Assembly (NCBI GenBank): GCA_020740775.1
Contig: JAHEWK010000026.1
Span: forward strand, 310,001 to 374,000
Length of the DNA: 64,000 nt
Direction: 5' to 3'
DNA from: Ilyonectria destructans
Lineage: Eukaryota > Ascomycota > Sordariomycetes > Hypocreales > Nectriaceae
Position numbers and translations under genes: made by a program. The notes beneath the pieces were generated by a model. It did no database searches. It saw only the letters and a list, made by a program, of their open reading frames with translations, and was not told the origin of the DNA. This document shows positions 1 through 12,215 of this stretch, in pieces (position 1 is the first letter of the stretch; every line of letters starts with the position of its first letter).

Positions 1-3000
1 AAGGGAACTTGGAGCTCGGGGAGTTCATCGGTGCTCATGGAAACGGGGAGGATGATGAGGGTGCGGCAATGGAACGGGAAGGAATCCTGAAATATGTCGA
101 TTCTGTCTTTACCGAGGTATGTGCATCCATATATCCACGTAACCAAAAGCCAACGTAGGTCGGAAGCTAAACTATCATCTAGGATCTGGACGAATCCGCT
201 GCCTTTAGCGAGGAGAGCGAGACTAGGGTGGTTTACGACAACATATCCTACGTGATGACCGATGCTGGGCGCTTCTCTGAACAGTTTGACGATGAAGCCC
301 ACTTTTGCGCGGGCAGGGTCCAGATGCATGTCCACACTGCAACTTGTGTCAAATACTCTCACAACAAGGAGGGAGAAAAGAAGCCCACGTGTCGATTCCA
401 TGCGCCTTGGAAGCTCTTTACAAAAAGCGAATTTGGCGCGGATGGTATACTTCGGCTCCAACGCTCACATCCCATGATCAACCGATGGAACAAGCCAATG
501 GCGGTTGGGTTGCGGCACAATCACGACATCTCCTTCATCGGAACCCAAAGCAAGACAATGGCGCTGATATACTACTTGACAAACTACGCCACAAAGATCC
601 AAGATCCGATCTGGAAGAGAGTGGCCATAGCAGCAGAGCTCTTTCCGAGTATCAGCACAACCAGCGCCGTCGGGCTAGGTGCAACAACTGCAAACTACGA
701 AGCCAAGGCAAATGTAAACCGCCAGTACCTGATGAGAATCGCAAACAGAATATTCACCGAGCGGCCATTATCGCAGGTGGAGGTGATTGCGCACTTCTTG
801 GATTACCCAAGTGAGTTCTCGAGTACCAAACAATGGTCATATGTGAATATGACAATGATATACTGGGCAATACTCCGACGCTGGCAGTATCTCCAGCAAT
901 GCAGTAGCACTTTAGGCGACGACGATGATCGACCTATCGAGAACATAGGTGGCAATGGCAACGGCAACGACGCGGAAGCCAGCGCGGAGAGGGTCTTGGT
1001 GGGAAGCGATGGCAAGAAGCTACCATACATTGAAGCCTACCACCACCGTGGAGAGGTGCTGCAGACATTATGCTTCTATGACTACATGTCGATTGTTACA
1101 TTACAAAAGAGCATAGATTCATCTTCCAAGGAGTTGGTGAAGATAGAATTTGAAAGGAACTGGAAGCCGGGAAGGGACTGGGTGCAGGTTCTAAGACCCC
1201 CGGGGAAGTATGCAGTGCCATGCATCAACGGCTTTCTCGATATGGACTTTGATATTGACACAAACGCAGACCGATACCGCAGGTAAGCACAAGCCATAGA
1301 ACAGATGGGATGGATAAACGAGGAGCATATACTAATATTAGCACCAGAGCTGCAGTACAGCACCTCGCACTCTTCGTGCCATGGGAGAAGTTCACTACAG
1401 CAGCGTCTGGTGACATCAACGAAATCTGGGAACACTGGAGACGGCAACTCCCCAAAAGACTCCAGACTATCGCAGGCAACATCCAGCTCTTGAAGCGATC
1501 AGCGGAAGATGCGCGGCGAGATGCAAAGCAGTGGGCGGCTGCGGGGGACGAGACCGTTTTGGATGACATCGACGCTATGGGGTATGATCTCCAAGATCCT
1601 ACAGGCCCAGTAAAAGCATATCGCCCAGACCAGGTTGGCCAGCTTGGCCGATTGATTGAGACAGTACGAGGTGCTACAGCCCCTAACCAGGTGACCGCTG
1701 GTTCGGAGCATCTTTTGCAGATGCTAGATCAGCTCCGCGAAGCCCAAGCAGATATCCCCGAGTTTGCGGATGACGTCGAGACTGTCGCTTCCGTAGAGAA
1801 CCCAGAGCAGTACCAGCCAACCATGGTAGCCAGGAGCGAGCTCCCAACGCAACGTCAGCTTAGAGGAATCAAGAGCAAGCAGGATCAAGCTGACAAGGAA
1901 ATTGTGAAAAGAATCCGAGGCTCTGATGGAGTTCAGATTACGCAGAACACAGCTGCCGGCGCAGAAGCATCACTGGACCATACCTTCGCGGGTGCGGGAG
2001 AAGATATTATAGAAATGTCAGAAACAGACACCCGGAACACTCAGAGACCCAGTGCCAGGGTCGCCTTTGGACCGTCGACAACATTCCTCCATGCCGGTCG
2101 GGAGATTGCAAGGAGGTTTACCTTGAACGAGCGGCAGGAAATCGCCTTCCTTTTCGTGTGTCGCCATCTCGATACCATTAGGAATGAAGATAACAGCGAT
2201 AATTTTGATAGCAGCAATGCCGAGAGCAATGATAACGCACAACTGTGTGAGTTCCTAGGTGGAGAGGGCGGCACCGGGAAGTCCAGGGTCATCGAGGCGT
2301 TGGCGGAATTGTTCGCTAGCAAAGACATATCGCACAGGCTGCTTATGACGGCGACATCGGGGGCCGCAGCAGCGCGGATTAACGGCGTGACTATTCACTC
2401 CGCCTGTGGGATGCAACCCAACGCATCCGGCAGCAATGCCGACGATGGCAGCACGGTAACCTACGTGGACGGTGATGGTCGAAGAAGATGGAGAGGAAAG
2501 TGGCTGCTCATCATTGACGAGGTGAGCATGCTGGGCCTCCAGACGCTCTCCGATATCAACAAGCGACTTTGCGCCTCCCGGGGATCGAATCAAGATTTTG
2601 GCGGCATCCCAGTGGTGCTACTATCAGGAGATTTCCACCAGTTCCGCCCAGTGCAAAACAAGTCGCTATTGACGCCATGGTCCGCCCTCAGGATTGCGGA
2701 CGAAATGAGGGCGCACGCACTCTGGGCTCGATTTACCACCGTCGTTATGCTCATCGAACAGGTCCGCGCAGCAGGGGACCCGGAGCTGCAGCGGCTGCTG
2801 ACTCGGATCCGGCAGGGGCAGCAAGACGAGTCCGACATGGAGCTTCTTAATAGCCGGTGCTTTCAGGATGGCCGAGCCATACCATGGGGCAAGGGCATCA
2901 CAGCAGTTACACCCCTCAACAGCACCAGATGGTGCCTGAACATGGATGCGGTCTTGGCCTTCCAGAGGCACCACCAGAAGCCAGTCCGGATATTTCTACC

Positions 3001-3772
3001 CCAGCACCGTTGGGGTAAACCCAATACATTACCGGTAACGGAGGAAGAAGCTACGCTCATGGCCAGCGTCGGGGATGACAGCAAGATCTGTGTGCCGGCC
3101 ACGTTCATGTTCGTGCCTGGTATGCCGGTTGTGGTGACCAAGAATATAAACCCAGGCCTCAAGCTCGTAAACGGGGCCAAGTACAAAGCACTGGAAGTTA
3201 TACCAGACGCCAAGAGATTCCCAGGGTATCAACTCGCCCCGGACATTATCCTCCACTTTGGACCACCAGCCGGCATTATCCTGTTATCCGAGTCAACCAA
3301 GAAGTTCAAGTTTGATGACATGCCACCCGGCACGGTCCTGCTTACTCCAACAAGTGCCCAAATACCCATCGAGAAGAAGAAGAGGGCCAAGAAGAGGCCT
3401 TGGCAGAGGCACGAAGTGAGCCGCCGAGGACTTCCCTGCACTGCAGCGTTCGCATGCACCGATTACAAAATCCAAGGCGAAACCCTCCTCGAGATTGCGC
3501 TGGAGCTGCGAGGAACCGGAACAAAGCTGAATACCACAACTGGACAACTCGAGCCGGGAAAGTGCGATCCGTACAGCCTGTATGTGCAGCTATCGCGGTG
3601 CAAATCGCTTGATGGTATTATGTTGCTGTCAAAGGCACGGGTGCAGGACATAGTCGGGAATAAAATACCACAGGAAATGTTTGATGGCGAGGCTAGGCTG
3701 GAACAGTTGTGCGAGAGGACAGTAAATGAGGCACGATTGTCATTGTTGTCATATCCATCTGCACAATACTAG
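1..3772 (+). CDS. Helitron Rep/PIF1-type helicase, 5' end outside window
   Basis: Rolling-circle transposon protein; visible exons are 3..116, 183..1282 and 1342..3772 (about 1214 residues). Both introns (GTATGT...AG at 117..182, GTAAGC...AG at 1283..1341) join in phase. The N-terminal exons hold the end of the Helitron Rep region, including the paired-tyrosine motif YYLTNYATK; the HUH motif must lie left of the window. The C-terminal half is a PIF1-like SF1 helicase: Walker A GGEGGTGKS (about 2260..2285), Walker B LLIIDEVSML (about 2505..2535), motif III LSGDFHQFRPV, and the C-terminal motif QLSRCKSLDGIMLL. No stop interrupts it, so this copy may still be coding. Related but broken copies lie at 11390..12215 and 37483..38470. 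Helitron identity is secure; activity is not shown. Confidence 0.93.
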
Positions 3773-4560
3773 CAGTAGCGTAATTTAGATAATAGGTTTC
3801 TTACATATAAATAGAAGTAGAAGGATAAAAAACAAATATATATAATCAGATAACTTACATATTAAAATTTATAGATCCAAATCAACTTAACTTAATACAT
3901 TAGGTTACACCTAACTCAAGCAGAAGAGAAAACCTCATAAAATATAACGACAAGAGCAATAATGCTATCACAAACCGAGTTCCCACGTGCATTTCACGTG
4001 TCTCTTAACAAGAAACCCTCAAAAGGAGACTCCTTTACACTTAATCTCAGAGATCGAATGAGAATTCACATGCGCGCATTGCCAAATGAGGAAGAGAAGA
4101 TTGGCACCTCCTGGGGGGCATTCGGATGGGGTTAATCCGGACCAACAGGAGATGCAGTTACGCTTACTCTCGGAGAGCGAATGAGAATTCACATGTGCGC
4201 ATTGCCAAATGAGGAAGAGAAGATTGGACCAACAGGAGGTGCAGTTGCGCTTCCGAATCGGGTAATTTTGCCAGGGGGGGGGGCCAAATTCCGGGGGGGG
4301 GAAAATCCGAGAGCTTAAGAAGACCTTTCGTACCGAAAGGCACAGCCACACCTGGGAGACAAACGCCATCAAGCAAGTCCGCCTTCTTTTCGCCAAAACA
4401 TGGGACAGCCGTAGAATTCTACTATGTTCCGCCAGGTGCCACAGCATGACAAGCTGGATAGCAACAACGAGTTCATACGGAAGTGTATTGGGCATATGAC
4501 GAGACGGCAAAATCACGGCTCCGGCCTGCCGCAAGATGAACTGAATCCTTCATGAGTTGA
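3773..4560. repeat. Helitron 3' flank with partly duplicated block and G-tracts
   Basis: No gene is visible. 3773..3960 is AT-rich. Two near-identical blocks of about 55 bp lie at 4050..4104 and 4174..4227, and a 25-bp block starting ACCAACAGGA occurs at 4141 and again at 4228, so the stretch is a partial tandem duplication. Two poly-G runs lie at about 4273..4304. CACGTG-CATTT-CACGTG at 3984..4000 could form a 6-bp hairpin, but no Helitron-like CTRR end follows it closely, so I cannot place the 3' terminus of the element. Confidence 0.6.
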
Positions 4561-5121
4561 TCCAGTGGCTTATGATACCCCTGTCGTCACAGCCTAAGAA
4601 TGCTCCCCGCGTAAGCATGGGAAGGGAAGTTCCGTCGGTATTCCAAGCACAATTGCCATTCTTGCCTCTCATTCATCTATATGTCAGAGAGCCATCACAA
4701 GTGTTCCACTTTTTTCATCATCCAAGTTGATAACTTAAATGACAAGCAAAACCAATGCCGAGCACGGGCCAAGTGAACCTCTTGCCAACCGCTAGCCATG
4801 CCCCCCGGGTCCTCGCCAACAACCGGAAGTGATCGTCGTCGAGAGAGACTCGCAGATCTGCAGGGATACAGGGGGGAAGGGCATCCTGAGGTATCCTGGC
4901 ATGATTTGGCAGCGCCACCGGCGCATGGAATGGAATTCATTCGCCCGGGGGTACAAGTCCCGTAGAAACCCTTCCCACGCTGTTATAGTCCGGACGGGCA
5001 GGGCTCGCAGTCGAAAGAAAACTCGACCGGTCTCCTTGTCACCAGCCTGATTTCTCATCCCCTCCGACCGCTTTGCTTCCTATAACTTATTTAAATCTTT
5101 CAGTTCATACATGTATAAAGT
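4561..5121. other. Gene-free stretch
   Basis: Only short open frames on both strands with no recognisable motif. A TATA-like TATAAA at about 5114 lies just before the next ORF. Confidence 0.4.
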
Positions 5122-5667
5122 GTGGCCTTCCAAGTCCAAACGAACTCGCTTGCCCACCCCACAGTCTTCCTGGCTATGTACGAGAAGAAGCTACCACCCT
5201 TGCCTCCTCAGTCCGCTCGGGACCGGACGTCTCCCCGGACAGTAGTCGCCCCATCCCAACCGCTGTCTCAGAGGAACCCACTCGGCCATGCGAATCGGCA
5301 GGCCCAGCCAGGAGGTGACATCCTCGCGTCCCTCGAACAAGATATTCTCAAGCTGCGCAGGGAGAATGATGCACTGCGGCGCTCCATGGTCGAGAAAGAA
5401 ACAAAAATCGAGATGCTCCAGAATCTGTATTCTCAACTTCGTCAACGGATGGACGAGCAGACACGTCAGACGGCCCAGCTCTTCCAGACTATACACTCCG
5501 CCATCAAGACTTACCGGGATAATAAAAAAACCAGGCCGGGCACCTTTCAAAAAGATCCTCTGAGGAAATCGTGTCCAGAGCCTTCAGTGACCGTGATGAG
5601 GGCTGGCTCTAAGCACCCCGGGGGCCGAGAGGACGAGAGCTGCGCGTCGCTCAGCTCTCGTCTCTAG
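5122..5667 (+). CDS. Small coiled-coil protein, unknown function
   Basis: Open frame of 181 residues; a second in-frame ATG at 5176 (MYEKKLPPLPPQ) would give 163. I do not recognise the family. The N-terminal third is rich in proline and serine. The middle (roughly residues 70-130) is strongly heptad-like and charged (DILKLRRENDALRRSM, TKIEMLQNLYSQLRQRM), predicting a coiled coil, and the tail is basic and unstructured. No intron is needed and no signal peptide or membrane segment is seen. Such short proline-rich plus coiled-coil proteins are common in filamentous ascomycetes, but this could also be a surviving fragment of a longer gene. Confidence 0.5.
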   Translation: MAFQVQTNSLAHPTVFLAMYEKKLPPLPPQSARDRTSPRTVVAPSQPLSQRNPLGHANRQAQPGGDILASLEQDILKLRRENDALRRSMVEKETKIEMLQNLYSQLRQRMDEQTRQTAQLFQTIHSAIKTYRDNKKTRPGTFQKDPLRKSCPEPSVTVMRAGSKHPGGREDESCASLSSRL

Positions 5668-7976
5668 CTTGCGCTTTTGGTGTCAGGAGTACGACCATGT
5701 CCCTGTACGTCTTCCCAGTCTAACCTATGGACAGGATCATGTATAGTCCGAGAAAACTACCGAAGACCGTGTTCTGAGCAATCACACTGGCAAACGGAAT
5801 CGTGTAGAAGGAGACGGAGCAGCAGCAAGGAGTAATTACTCTATATTACAGGAGCGTCTATTAATTTCTAATTACATCACATTCTTCATTTCATACTGCA
5901 GCTGTCCTTTACACAATTCCTCGTGACCTTGATTATGGAGTGAGGTAGGTCTGAGTATGCCTCTTTCAATGGAGAGGTTCTTCAAGAGCATACGGGTCAG
6001 AGCATCGTTCGTTTTAGTAACTACTACATTATTAAGTCCGGGCTAAATATCAGCCTCATAGACGGCGAGAATGTGCTCTTTGTCCGTGAAACAGGCACAG
6101 CTTCCGTACCAGAGGAGTTCGCACTCTAGTCTTGAAGCGATGCCGAGGGACGAAGCATCAAGTACATCCAGGCTAGCGCATCATTCATTAATAATGATTG
6201 ACTTATTGACGAATGATTGATAATGATCACTATCAATCATTCCATTGACGCCCTGCCTGACATAATGATCATTGCATTAGAAGGATGAAAGTGAAATGAA
6301 CAAGTGGGTGCATCCCTGTCAAGTATAGGTACATTCGATTCAGTGTCACAGTTAAACGATGTTAAAATTGGTAGAATTTAGAAATATTTCGTTCCCTGAA
6401 CATCAATCCTGGCTATTGTGAATATACTTTTCCTAAATATAGGAGTTTAAAGTCAGGGTCCCCACTTCAGGCTTCATAGGGGACCCTTACTGTCCGTCCT
6501 TACATTATTAGTTTACTAAAATACAGATGTGGGGACCATTCACTCCAACAGCTTGATAGCCGGGAATGGAACAACAGGGGAAAGTCGATTATATCTTAAA
6601 GGGGGCTAAGACGGCCATCGCACAGAATAACCTAAAAGCAGGCGAGGAAGCCAAGAAAGCGGCAACAGGTGCGTAGTGCTAAGCGGATGACCTATCATTC
6701 TAATCCCTTGAGGACATGTTGGTCACCTGTAATGAGAAAGAGGTCGAGACAATTCATATCCGATGTGCAAGCTCTGTAATGGAAAGGTGATTGCATGGTC
6801 GCCTAGTTATTTTTCACTTTGTTGTTTGTCATGCAAAGCTTTATTCGACATATCGTGATTTATATAGCGCCAGTGAGAAAATTTCAACGGTTCTAACGGT
6901 ACTGCTTTCGTTAAATGCCAGTAAAAGCTGCGTTGCCGAGAGAGTTCACGATGATTTGGTTCTAGGGTAGCTGCCGGCCGAGTTAAGCTCGCACACCTAA
7001 CTTGGCGGGGAGCACATAATTGCTCCACGTCAAATCCATTCCATCCACTCCATGAATGCTTCGAGTGGAATGGATGGATTAATAATCCATTACCTAACCA
7101 GCCTCGTGGAATGGACCGTGCATTCAGTGGATTGATTTGCAACCCTGGACCTTTTGGGTTCGTACGCAGAGGAGTTGGTTGACGGTGACCGTTCGTTGTC
7201 TGGAATAGAGTGCAACGTAATTTCAAAATCCTCTGGAGGGTTGTCCTAGAACCATGGCCCATGCACGTCTGCGGTCACTCCGGCCGTTGTGCGATTCCCG
7301 ACCCGGGTTGACGTTTGCCACTTGCTAGACTCGGTGACGCCCGGGGTCATAGCGTGATAGGCGGACGATAAAGCGTACCGGGCGATTGCGGCCGGCGGTA
7401 CTGATCAGTTCTAACGAGCGGGCTCGCGAGGATGTCCAGCACTTCTACCTGCGACGACGGCGTCGTATTCAGCATGTGAGATTGATGGCCCTAGTGATCA
7501 AGACGGTTGGTTTTATTTGATTATGGACGAGTAGGACTGGGAATTTGCGGTGGCGGTTTGACCAGCCGGGATCTGCGGCCCACTTGACAATCTCGTGCTG
7601 CAGTCGTCCCTGCATCTCCGTTGATACCTTCGTCCGTCCATCCACCAGGCCTACGCTCACGCCCTTGCTCGGGTTCCAGCCCTGCTCCCGCGGCATTCCG
7701 TTTGGCGTCTGCCCTAGAAGGTCGACGACGGCTACTCCACGAAGGGATCAGTCTCTGCAACTGTATCTTTCCCTGCAATTACTGCCCCCGGCGCGTTCCA
7801 ACATGGCTCATCCTACTGGCTAATCTCCTGTAAATGTCGACGCAACTTTCAGATGCGCCCTGGTGTACTTACATAGTGCGATCACCACCACAATCACACA
7901 GCCATGTCTCCTTCCAACTCAGACCCCGAACGATATCACATCCTCCTCCCCCCTTTCACCTCAACTACGCATAGAC
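5668..7976. other. Long gene-free region with inverted repeats
   Basis: No convincing coding sequence. Two structures stand out. AATGATTGATA and its exact inverse flank an 8-bp loop at 6211..6242 (12-bp stem). An imperfect inverted pair lies at 7033..7050 and 7063..7080 (ATCCATTCCATCCACTC / GAGTGGAATGGATGGAT), with further TGGAATGGA-type words to 7130. They resemble the hairpin or subterminal parts of small DNA transposons, but no matching outer termini were found. The last part contains the promoter and leader of the phospholipase gene. Confidence 0.4.
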
Positions 7977-10900
7977 ATGAACTCGCTATCGGCCCAGTTG
8001 CCGACCTCTTACCCTGGCTGGGTTCCAACGACCCTCTCACACATTCAGCCCTCGACGGTCCCGGTGTCGGCCATCAGCGCGTCCTCAGCAGCCTCCAACT
8101 CACAACAAGGATCGCCCACAATGTCGCCCGATACCGTCGTTCTGACTACGAGTTCATCAGTCCAGCCGTCGCCTGAACCCATGCACAGCAGAGATGAGGA
8201 CCCGTGCCCCTCCAACTTTCCGCTGTCAGAGACTATCCTATCTCGCAAGACGAGAAACGACTCACTAGGTAAAAGCTTGGCAAGCAGCAACCCCAGCGCA
8301 ATACCCGAGGCCTCGCCTAAGAACAGCAACCTGATCCGCCGCTTCTCTAATCGCGCCCATCGGTTTGCCAGCAGGAGACAACAATCTTCGGCAGCCCCTG
8401 CCAGCCGGAACGGTAGTATCGGTCCCAGCATCTTGCGCCGTCGGAGTGACAGCAACGCCACTGCCCCACCACGACCGCCAGAGTATAACGCCCTGGCTAA
8501 CACGGACGAGGAGGCTGACCCAGTTCCGGATAGCAACATCTCTCTCTTTGGCCTCGACGGAGCCACTCACTCATCAAGCAACAATAGCGCTGCCGGCTCA
8601 ATTAATGGAAGTGCTAGTGCCAAGGCCGGACCTGTGTTGCCGGCCGAGCTTCGAAATGGTTGTGGAGTTCTCAAGGTGTCCAGGAGAAGTCGCACGAGAC
8701 GGGTTAAGCTTGTGTATGAGACCGAATCGAACAAGCTCTCGTGGGACCCTGCCCGCCCATACAAGTCCTTGCACGTCGATGAGATCAAAGAGATCCGAAC
8801 TGGTTCTGATATTCAACAATACTGCCTTGACTTTGGAATGTCCGAATCGTGTGCGGATACCAGGTTCACCATCATCTATACCGTCCCAGACAACTCGAGG
8901 ACCAAGCTTCTGCACATTGTCACCGATAATGAGGAGGGCTTGAACCGCTGGACTGAGTTCCTCGAGGCTACATTGACTTATCGGCAGGAATCGATGACTT
9001 CTCTCATGGCCTTCAACGATGGAGCCATGGCCCAGTATTGGCAAACTGAGATGACAAGGGTGTTCGGTCACCAGCCCCGTGATCCTGAGCAGGAGGAACT
9101 GGACATGGCCGGAGTCAAGCGTGTTTGCCAGAACCTTCATATTTATTGCTCCCAGTGGGCCCTAGAAACCAACTTCTGCCTATCCGATGTTCGACGACGT
9201 GAGAAGCTCAACTTTACCGAGTTCAAGGGTTTCGTCCGCCTAATGAAGCAGAGGCACGATGTTCAGCGAATCATTCGTAGCCTTGCCGCTAAACCTGAGA
9301 CTGGTATGACCTTGGCAGAGTTCCTAGCTTTCCTCTGCGATGTCCAAGGTGAGGAGGTTGATTCTAACCTTTCTATGTGGGAGAAGCAATTTGCCTACCT
9401 CAGCCGTCGGTACCGACCTGATGAAGTCGAGACCTCTGATGCGGCTCATGACATGCAGATAATGTCCGAAGCCGCCTTTGTCAGGTACCTGACATCTGAG
9501 TCCAACTCACCGATTGTACCGGAGCCTCAAAACTACACTCTTGACCGCCCTATGAACGAATACATCATCTCTAGCTCCCACAACACCTACCTCCTTGGTC
9601 GACAGGTCGCCGGTCAGTCCAGCGTTGAGGGCTACATCTCAGTTCTTGTTCGAGGCTGTCGCTGTGTCGAGGTTGACTGCTGGGATGGCAACTCTGGACA
9701 GCCCGAGGTTAACCACGGCCGCACCCTTACGACATCGATTAGTTTCCGTGAGGTCATGACCACGATCAACAAGTATGCCTTTGTTAAGTCGAGATTCCCT
9801 CTCTGGATCTCCCTCGAGGTTCACTGCAGCCCTAATCAGCAAGCCATCATGGTCAACATTATGAAGGAGGCCTTCGGCTCTCGACTGGTCACCGAGACGT
9901 TAGAAGACTCCTATGACAAGCTGCCTTCACCCTCTGAGCTCATGGAACGCATTCTCATCAAGGTCAAGAAGCCGCAGATCAAGCAGGAGCCTCCTGCCAG
10001 CGATTTTCGAGGCCGCCGACGAGGCAACAGCCTCAACTCAGCACTTACTCGTCCCGTGACTGATGGCGCCATGTTGATGCCCTCGCAGTCGCTTCCTCAG
10101 AGGCCCATGCTCAGCCCTAGCCCTTCTTCTCGTCGACCGGTCAACAAGACTTGTGTCAACACAATTACTGAGGGCCGGGTGCAAGATATGATGAGCAGCA
10201 GCACCAACGACAATGAGAGCGGCGGAGAGCGAAACTCACGAAAGACGTCTACCAAGACTGTTAAAGAGCTTGGTGATCTTGGCGTCTACTGTGCCGGTGT
10301 CAATTTTGCTGGCTTTGACGCTGCCGAGGCGAAGCAGTACAACCACATCTTCTCCTTCATGGAGTCGAGGTTTGCCAAGCACTTCCGGGCCAAGGAACAG
10401 AAGATGGCAGTCGATCTCCACAACCTGCGTTACATGATGCGAGTTTACCCTGATCGCACCCGAATCACCTCCAACAACTTTGATCCCCTCCTGTACTGGC
10501 GCCGCGGAATTCAGATGGCTGCGCTCAACTGGCAGACCTTCGACTTGGGTATGCAGATCAACCGCGCCATGTTTGACGGTGACCGGGACTTCTCGGGCTA
10601 CGTGCTCAAGCCTGCGGAGCTCCGGGACATCCAAGTTCTCCCGTATAACCCCGAACTTGCTGGGGGCAAGAAGGAGCGCAGTGTTGTTTCATTCACCATC
10701 GACGTCATCTCCGCGCAACAGCTTATGCCACCGGCCAACCTCCCCGCCAACAAGTCGATGGACCCGTACGTCGAGGTCGAGGTCTTCCACGCCAGTGATA
10801 AACAGGAGGAGAAGAATGAGTCAGCCTTGCCTCGAGATTTTGATTCGCCCCAAAAGTTCCAGACGAATATCGTACGAGAAAACGGCTTCAACCCCATGTT

Positions 10901-11288
10901 TGATGGCCAGTTCAAGTTCAAGGCCACGATGAAACAACCCGATCTGGTCTTTGTCCGATGGTCTGTCAAACTCTCCAACGATGGCGAGAACTACGATGAC
11001 GGACCGGCAGTGGCCACCTACACTGCCAAGCTCGGCAACCTCAAGCAAGGCTACCGCACCTTACCTCTTCTCAACCATGCTGGTGACCAGTACCTTTTCT
11101 CAAAGCTCTTCTGCAAGATCAAGGTTGATTCGATTGACAAGATGATGATCGACGCACCCAGCCGCGCCCTAGATAGTAGCAGGATCAAGGGCCTGGGCGG
11201 AATAGTCTTCAGCCGAATCAGCACCAGCCCCAGAAGCACGATAGAAAGGTCCAGCATAGAGAAGACCAGCTTTGATAGCTATCCATGA
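7977..11288 (+). CDS. plc1: Phosphoinositide-specific phospholipase C
   Basis: Hydrolyses PtdIns(4,5)P2 to IP3 and diacylglycerol at membranes. One uninterrupted 1103-residue frame from the first in-frame ATG (7977). Order of domains: low-complexity N-terminus; PH-like domain (starting about residue 235, LKVSRRSRTRRVKLVYET); degenerate EF-hand region; PI-PLC X box with the two catalytic histidine motifs SSHNTYLLG and VNHGRTLTT and acidic residues in EVDCWDG; long linker with PxxP-rich stretches; PI-PLC Y box (VKELGDLGVYCAGVNF, NNFDPLLYWRRGIQM); C2 domain (SFTIDVISAQQLMP, DPYVEVEVF). This is the delta-like fungal Plc1 architecture. All catalytic motifs look intact. The intron-free structure and length are plausible for the family. 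It is the clearest core gene in the window. Confidence 0.96.
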   Translation: MNSLSAQLPTSYPGWVPTTLSHIQPSTVPVSAISASSAASNSQQGSPTMSPDTVVLTTSSSVQPSPEPMHSRDEDPCPSNFPLSETILSRKTRNDSLGKSLASSNPSAIPEASPKNSNLIRRFSNRAHRFASRRQQSSAAPASRNGSIGPSILRRRSDSNATAPPRPPEYNALANTDEEADPVPDSNISLFGLDGATHSSSNNSAAGSINGSASAKAGPVLPAELRNGCGVLKVSRRSRTRRVKLVYETESNKLSWDPARPYKSLHVDEIKEIRTGSDIQQYCLDFGMSESCADTRFTIIYTVPDNSRTKLLHIVTDNEEGLNRWTEFLEATLTYRQESMTSLMAFNDGAMAQYWQTEMTRVFGHQPRDPEQEELDMAGVKRVCQNLHIYCSQWALETNFCLSDVRRREKLNFTEFKGFVRLMKQRHDVQRIIRSLAAKPETGMTLAEFLAFLCDVQGEEVDSNLSMWEKQFAYLSRRYRPDEVETSDAAHDMQIMSEAAFVRYLTSESNSPIVPEPQNYTLDRPMNEYIISSSHNTYLLGRQVAGQSSVEGYISVLVRGCRCVEVDCWDGNSGQPEVNHGRTLTTSISFREVMTTINKYAFVKSRFPLWISLEVHCSPNQQAIMVNIMKEAFGSRLVTETLEDSYDKLPSPSELMERILIKVKKPQIKQEPPASDFRGRRRGNSLNSALTRPVTDGAMLMPSQSLPQRPMLSPSPSSRRPVNKTCVNTITEGRVQDMMSSSTNDNESGGERNSRKTSTKTVKELGDLGVYCAGVNFAGFDAAEAKQYNHIFSFMESRFAKHFRAKEQKMAVDLHNLRYMMRVYPDRTRITSNNFDPLLYWRRGIQMAALNWQTFDLGMQINRAMFDGDRDFSGYVLKPAELRDIQVLPYNPELAGGKKERSVVSFTIDVISAQQLMPPANLPANKSMDPYVEVEVFHASDKQEEKNESALPRDFDSPQKFQTNIVRENGFNPMFDGQFKFKATMKQPDLVFVRWSVKLSNDGENYDDGPAVATYTAKLGNLKQGYRTLPLLNHAGDQYLFSKLFCKIKVDSIDKMMIDAPSRALDSSRIKGLGGIVFSRISTSPRSTIERSSIEKTSFDSYP

Positions 11289-11389
11289 TCTATTTTTACA
11301 GCTTCATCTGTACACTATATTCCTTCCCTGGACATATTTTTTCCGAACCGGCCGTCTTTTGACTTGTCTTTTCTATCTTGTCGAGGTCG

Positions 11390-12215
11390 TGCCCGGGGAG
11401 CAGACGCGCGGAAGCGACTGGGCAGGGTCAGCCAAGGTGCGGCACGGGCGCGCGGCCGAGCCTTACATTGCTATTTCCCGCGGTCAAGACTTTGCAGATC
11501 CCTTTGATACGTGGTTTTTGGCAAAAGCATTCCCTAGCTTGTTCCCACAGGGCAAGGGCGGTCCCCGGCAGGCCGAAGAATGCGCCATGGACGCGAGAGG
11601 GGAGGCTCCTCGCACTGTCGAGGCAGAATTCGCTGTGCAAAGGTTGGTGTCGTCCCGGAACATGACCCTGGAAGCTTGGGCGAAATTGGTACTCCACCGC
11701 CACGGTGGTCGCTTTGCAGCGCATCCCGTCTTCCCCTTTCTCGTTTTCAACTGGGGGTGCGGTCCAGGAACCGCCGCGTGAGCATGGCAAGCGTGCGGAA
11801 GAGTGATTTCTCAGATGTGGAGCGCACCGTCCAAGACTTGACCGCAGCGAGGCTTGAAAAGGCGAGGGTCGAACTGGAAGCTTTCGGGAAGACTACAGAT
11901 CCAGCCGTCAATCGGCTGCTGAGGAGCCTGTGGCTGTACGGCTACCGTCAGCCGATGTCGAGGGAGAGCCGCTTGGCCATGCGGCGGAAGATCAAGTCCT
12001 TCATCCCGCCATCTGGTTCACGCTCAACCCGAACTATATCACGAACCCGATAAAGCTACAGCTGGCGGCATACCGCATCTGCGAGATGGGTGAAGCTGAG
12101 GGTTTTCCAAGAAGCCTTGATCAGGCATACAAGAGGCCCCACTTGCGATATCGTACCCCCTCAGTTCGGCCGTCTTCTTTCACCGGGAGGTCTCCATCTT
12201 CTTCGAACACTACGT
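11390..12215 (+). pseudogene. Helitron Rep relic with frameshifts
   Basis: Begins about 100 bp after the phospholipase stop. Translated segments match the N-terminal half of Helitron Rep in order but in changing frames: PYIAISRGQDFADPFDTWF and NMTLEAWAKLVLHRHGGRF (to about 11780), then TTDPAVNRLLRSLWLYGYR (about 11890..12000), then PAIWFTLNPNYITNPIKL (about 12005..12055), then SSAVFFHREVSIFFEHYV (about 12155..12210). At least three frame changes make it non-functional. The later Rep and helicase parts are absent; their place is taken by a CBM21-like sequence. Confidence 0.85.

Noticed and set aside
3984..4000. Hairpin CACGTG-CATTT-CACGTG as Helitron 3' end
   Set aside because: Short, made of a self-palindromic word, and not followed by a CTRR terminus.
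8045..8566. 173-residue minus-strand open frame opposite the phospholipase N-terminus
   Set aside because: Shadow of a GC-rich coding region; composition is low-complexity and no domain is seen.
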